Positions 5,096 through 7,289 of a stretch of DNA of 7,289 nt are shown here, one piece after another; position 1 is the stretch's first letter, and every line of letters begins with the position of its first letter. This DNA is from Bacteroidales bacterium (GTDB taxonomy: Bacteria; Bacteroidota; Bacteroidia; Bacteroidales; UBA932), in assembly GCA_024401915.1 (NCBI GenBank), contig JAKSKA010000072.1, positions 1 through 7,289 of the forward strand, read 5' to 3'. A program made the position numbers and the translations under genes. The notes under the pieces are model-generated. The model did no database searches. It had not been told where the DNA came from and saw only the letters and a program-made list of their open reading frames with translations.

Positions 5096-7289
5096 TTACA
5101 GCCACTTTACGAGCGGGAAGTCCTGACGGTGAGGCAGATCCGGATTCTTGGGGAAGATACGGGTGCCTACCTGGTACATACCGGTACGCTCGGGCAGGAT
5201 TTCAGTGGAATATGTTGCGATGCAGCCTTCGCAGCGGGTAAGTTCGAGCTCGCGGACTTCCTGGATGTGGCGATTTCCCTTCTTGTCGGAACTTGTAAAG
5301 ATCATCTCCACGCCTATGTCCTCAGCCTTGAGGCGTCCGAGGTCGATGACAACCTCGGCCTTGATCATCGAAGAGGCTGACACGACATAGGAGTTGTCCG
5401 GCTGCTTGTAGGAGACGATGCGCATATTGTACCACTCGTTGCGCACGTTCTGCTTCCAGGCTGCGAGATCACGCGCCTTCGCGCCACCGTTTGCGGCAAG
5501 CTTTCCGAAACGCTCGGCCTGGGGGTAGTAGTACTGGTTGCAGTAGTCCGTGAGCATACGGTTGGTGGTGAAGTTGCTTGCCACCTTCGCGATGGTGTTC
5601 TTTATGTAGCTGATCCACAGCGAGGAACGCTTGGTGCCGTTTTCATACTGGTAGTATGCGGGAGCAATCTCGTTCTCTATCGTGCCGTAGATCGTTGCTG
5701 CATCGAGCTCGTTCTGGTAGTTCTGGTCGTCATAGGTGCGCTCCTGGGGAAGGGCCCAGCCGGCGTTCTCCTTGTAGCCTTCGACCCACCAGCCGTCAAG
5801 CACGGAGAAGTGCATCACACCGTTCATCGCCGCCTTCTCGCCGGAGGTTCCGGAGGCTTCGAGGGGGCGCGTAGGGTTGTTGAGCCATACGTCCACGCCC
5901 TGGACCAGACGCTTTGCAAGCGTGATGTCATATCCGGGCACGAACACTATCTTGCCGAGGAAGCGGTCCTGCTTGCTGATCTCGATGATCTGCTTGATGA
6001 GGTCCTGGCCCATTCCGTCAGCGGGATGCGCCTTGCCGGCGAAGATGAACTGTACGGGATGTTCGGGATTGTTGACGATGGCGTCGAGCCTGTCGAGGTC
6101 GCTGAAGAGCAGCGTGGCCCTCTTGTAGGTCGCGAAGCGGCGCGCAAAGCCTATCGTGAGCACGTCGTCGCGGAGACGCTCCTTGATCGTGACTATCTGG
6201 CGCGGAGTGTAGTGGGCGCTGACCACAGGGTCGGAGAGGCGCTCCTTGATAACGGTCATCAGATCCGACTTGAGCGAGAGCCTGATATCCCAGACGTCCT
6301 TGTCGGACACCTTGTAGATGCCGTCGAAGCAGCTCTTGTCGTAGTGGTGGGTCTGGAAATCGGGCCCGAACACCTTGGCGTGGACCTCCTTCCACTCCTT
6401 GGACGCCCAGGTGGGATAGTGGACGCCGTTGGTCACGTAGCTGATATAGAGTTCCTCAGGCAGGTAGCCGGGATACATTGAGGCGAGGATGTCGCGGCTC
6501 ACAGCGCCGTGGAGCATCGACACGCCGTTGACGTTCTGGGACATATTGGCGGCGAGCACGCTCATAGAGAACTTCTCGTCGTGGTTGTCGGCGTTGATCT
6601 TGCCGAGACCCATCATCGTGTGCCAGTCGATACCGAAACGCTGCGGGTAGTGGCCGAGATAACGGCCCATCATATCCTCATCGAAGGAGTCGTGGCCCGC
6701 AGGCACGGGGGTATGGGTCGTGAAGAGCCCGGAAGCGCGGACAAGCTCCATCGCGGAGTTGAAGTCCATTCCGCCTTCCTGCATATTCTCACGAAGCCTC
6801 TCGAGGCCGGCGAAGGCTGCGTGGCCCTCATTGTAATGGTAGATCGTCGGAGTGTAGCCGAGGACGCGGAGCGCCCTGATGCCGCCGATGCCGAGGAGTA
6901 TCTCCTGCTTGAGACGGTTCTCCCAGTCGCCACCGTAGAGCTGGTGCGTCACCTGGCGGTCTTCGGGGATGTTGGCCTCGAAGTCGGTGTCGAGCAGGTA
7001 GAGATCCGTGCGGCCTACGGCCACCCTCCAGATGCGGGCCGTCATCATACGTCCGGGCATAGCCATCTGGATGGTCTTCCACTCGCCGTTCTCGTCGAAA
7101 ACTGGCTCTGCAGGTATCTTGAGGAAGTCCTGACCGTCATACTCGGCGACCTGGTTGCCCTGGGGCGTGAGGCGCTGGGTGAAATAGCCGTAGCGGTCGA
7201 GCAGGCACACGGACACGAGGTTGACGTTCCTCTCGCTGGTCTCCTTGAGGGCGTCCCCCGCACGGATTCCGAGCCCTCCGGGGTATGTC
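5096..7289 (-). CDS. glgP: Alpha-glucan (glycogen/maltodextrin) phosphorylase, GT35, 5' end beyond window
   Basis: The minus-strand frame is open from the right edge to TAA at 5098-5096, giving 730 complete residues; the true start is outside the window. A GTG at 7216 is internal, because the upstream codons still read family sequence (TYPGGLGIRAGDALKET). The enzyme cleaves alpha-1,4-glucan with phosphate to give glucose-1-phosphate and uses pyridoxal phosphate. Landmarks: YNEGHAAF, THTPVPAGHDSF, QNVNGVSMLHG, YVTNGVHYPTW, RRFATYKRATLL, AGKAHPADGMGQ, and NNPTRPLEASGTSGEKAAMNG, split here as NNPTRPLEAS and GTSGEKAAMNG. The lysine of GEK (codon 5836-5834) aligns with the cofactor lysine. DGWWVEGY follows. 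These patterns fit the shorter phosphorylase subfamily (TIGR02094 type) rather than E. coli MalP. About 100 or more N-terminal residues are missing; some Bacteroidota versions may carry an N-terminal glycogen-synthase domain, which cannot be judged here. ribF follows after 12 bases. Confidence 0.95.
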   Translation of the reverse strand, partial: TYPGGLGIRAGDALKETSERNVNLVSVCLLDRYGYFTQRLTPQGNQVAEYDGQDFLKIPAEPVFDENGEWKTIQMAMPGRMMTARIWRVAVGRTDLYLLDTDFEANIPEDRQVTHQLYGGDWENRLKQEILLGIGGIRALRVLGYTPTIYHYNEGHAAFAGLERLRENMQEGGMDFNSAMELVRASGLFTTHTPVPAGHDSFDEDMMGRYLGHYPQRFGIDWHTMMGLGKINADNHDEKFSMSVLAANMSQNVNGVSMLHGAVSRDILASMYPGYLPEELYISYVTNGVHYPTWASKEWKEVHAKVFGPDFQTHHYDKSCFDGIYKVSDKDVWDIRLSLKSDLMTVIKERLSDPVVSAHYTPRQIVTIKERLRDDVLTIGFARRFATYKRATLLFSDLDRLDAIVNNPEHPVQFIFAGKAHPADGMGQDLIKQIIEISKQDRFLGKIVFVPGYDITLAKRLVQGVDVWLNNPTRPLEASGTSGEKAAMNGVMHFSVLDGWWVEGYKENAGWALPQERTYDDQNYQNELDAATIYGTIENEIAPAYYQYENGTKRSSLWISYIKNTIAKVASNFTTNRMLTDYCNQYYYPQAERFGKLAANGGAKARDLAAWKQNVRNEWYNMRIVSYKQPDNSYVVSASSMIKAEVVIDLGRLKAEDIGVEMIFTSSDKKGNRHIQEVRELELTRCEGCIATYSTEILPERTGMYQVGTRIFPKNPDLPHRQDFPLVKWL

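Noticed and set aside
4268..5380. A 370-codon plus-strand open frame opposite ribF and the phosphorylase end
   Set aside because: It lies wholly antisense to ribF and the C-terminal end of the phosphorylase, both supported by clear motifs. The translation shows no recognisable motif, and long antisense frames are common in GC-rich genes.
5810..6481. A 223-codon plus-strand open frame inside the phosphorylase
   Set aside because: Antisense to the most conserved phosphorylase motifs, including the cofactor lysine region; its composition mirrors the opposite strand.
7214..7216. GTG at 7216 as the phosphorylase start
   Set aside because: The frame stays open to the window edge and the 24 residues upstream match the family, so the GTG is internal.

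Overview
The window looks like a chromosomal segment of a member of the Bacteroidales (Bacteroidota). Evidence: a lipoprotein built from fimbrillin-like, BACON and bacterial Ig-like modules; a TAnnTTTG-type -7 promoter element with an upstream TTG; no clear Shine-Dalgarno sequences; and an alpha-glucan phosphorylase and RibF of the type seen in that phylum. Genus cannot be fixed. By eye, the acyltransferase, ribF and phosphorylase genes are GC-rich, and the lipoprotein gene is visibly less so.

Layout. (1) 1-2560, minus strand: a large surface lipoprotein, uninterrupted for 853 codons and still open at the left edge. (2) 2560-2724, minus: a 54-codon small gene directly upstream, whose stop overlaps the lipoprotein start (TAATG). 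(3) 2725-2868: a compact divergent regulatory region with a strong minus-strand promoter, a leader hairpin, and a probable plus-strand promoter ending almost at the acyltransferase start codon. (4) 2869-4047, plus: an acyltransferase-3 family membrane protein. (5) 4059-7289, minus: an apparent operon, read right to left, of a 5'-truncated alpha-glucan phosphorylase, ribF, and a 43-codon small gene whose ATG overlaps the ribF stop (ATGA). It converges on the acyltransferase with an 11-base gap.

Main observation. The two small genes, in unrelated operons about 1.3 kb apart, encode proteins of the same plan: a short N-terminus, a Y-x2-P-x2-K-x-V-x4-R core, a Met-Leu then Ser signature one residue offset between them, and a strongly acidic tail with DDD runs. 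Each is joined to its neighbour by stop/start overlap, one in front of a lipoprotein gene and one behind ribF. They look like two members of one poorly described small-protein family. Nothing in the sequence tells their function.

How the genes may work together. Phosphorylase (release of glucose-1-phosphate from storage glucan) and RibF (FMN and FAD synthesis) are housekeeping functions with no obvious link beyond co-transcription. The lipoprotein is probably anchored in the outer membrane and binds glycan or protein. The divergent acyltransferase probably modifies a cell-envelope glycan, but no partner glycan cluster is visible here.
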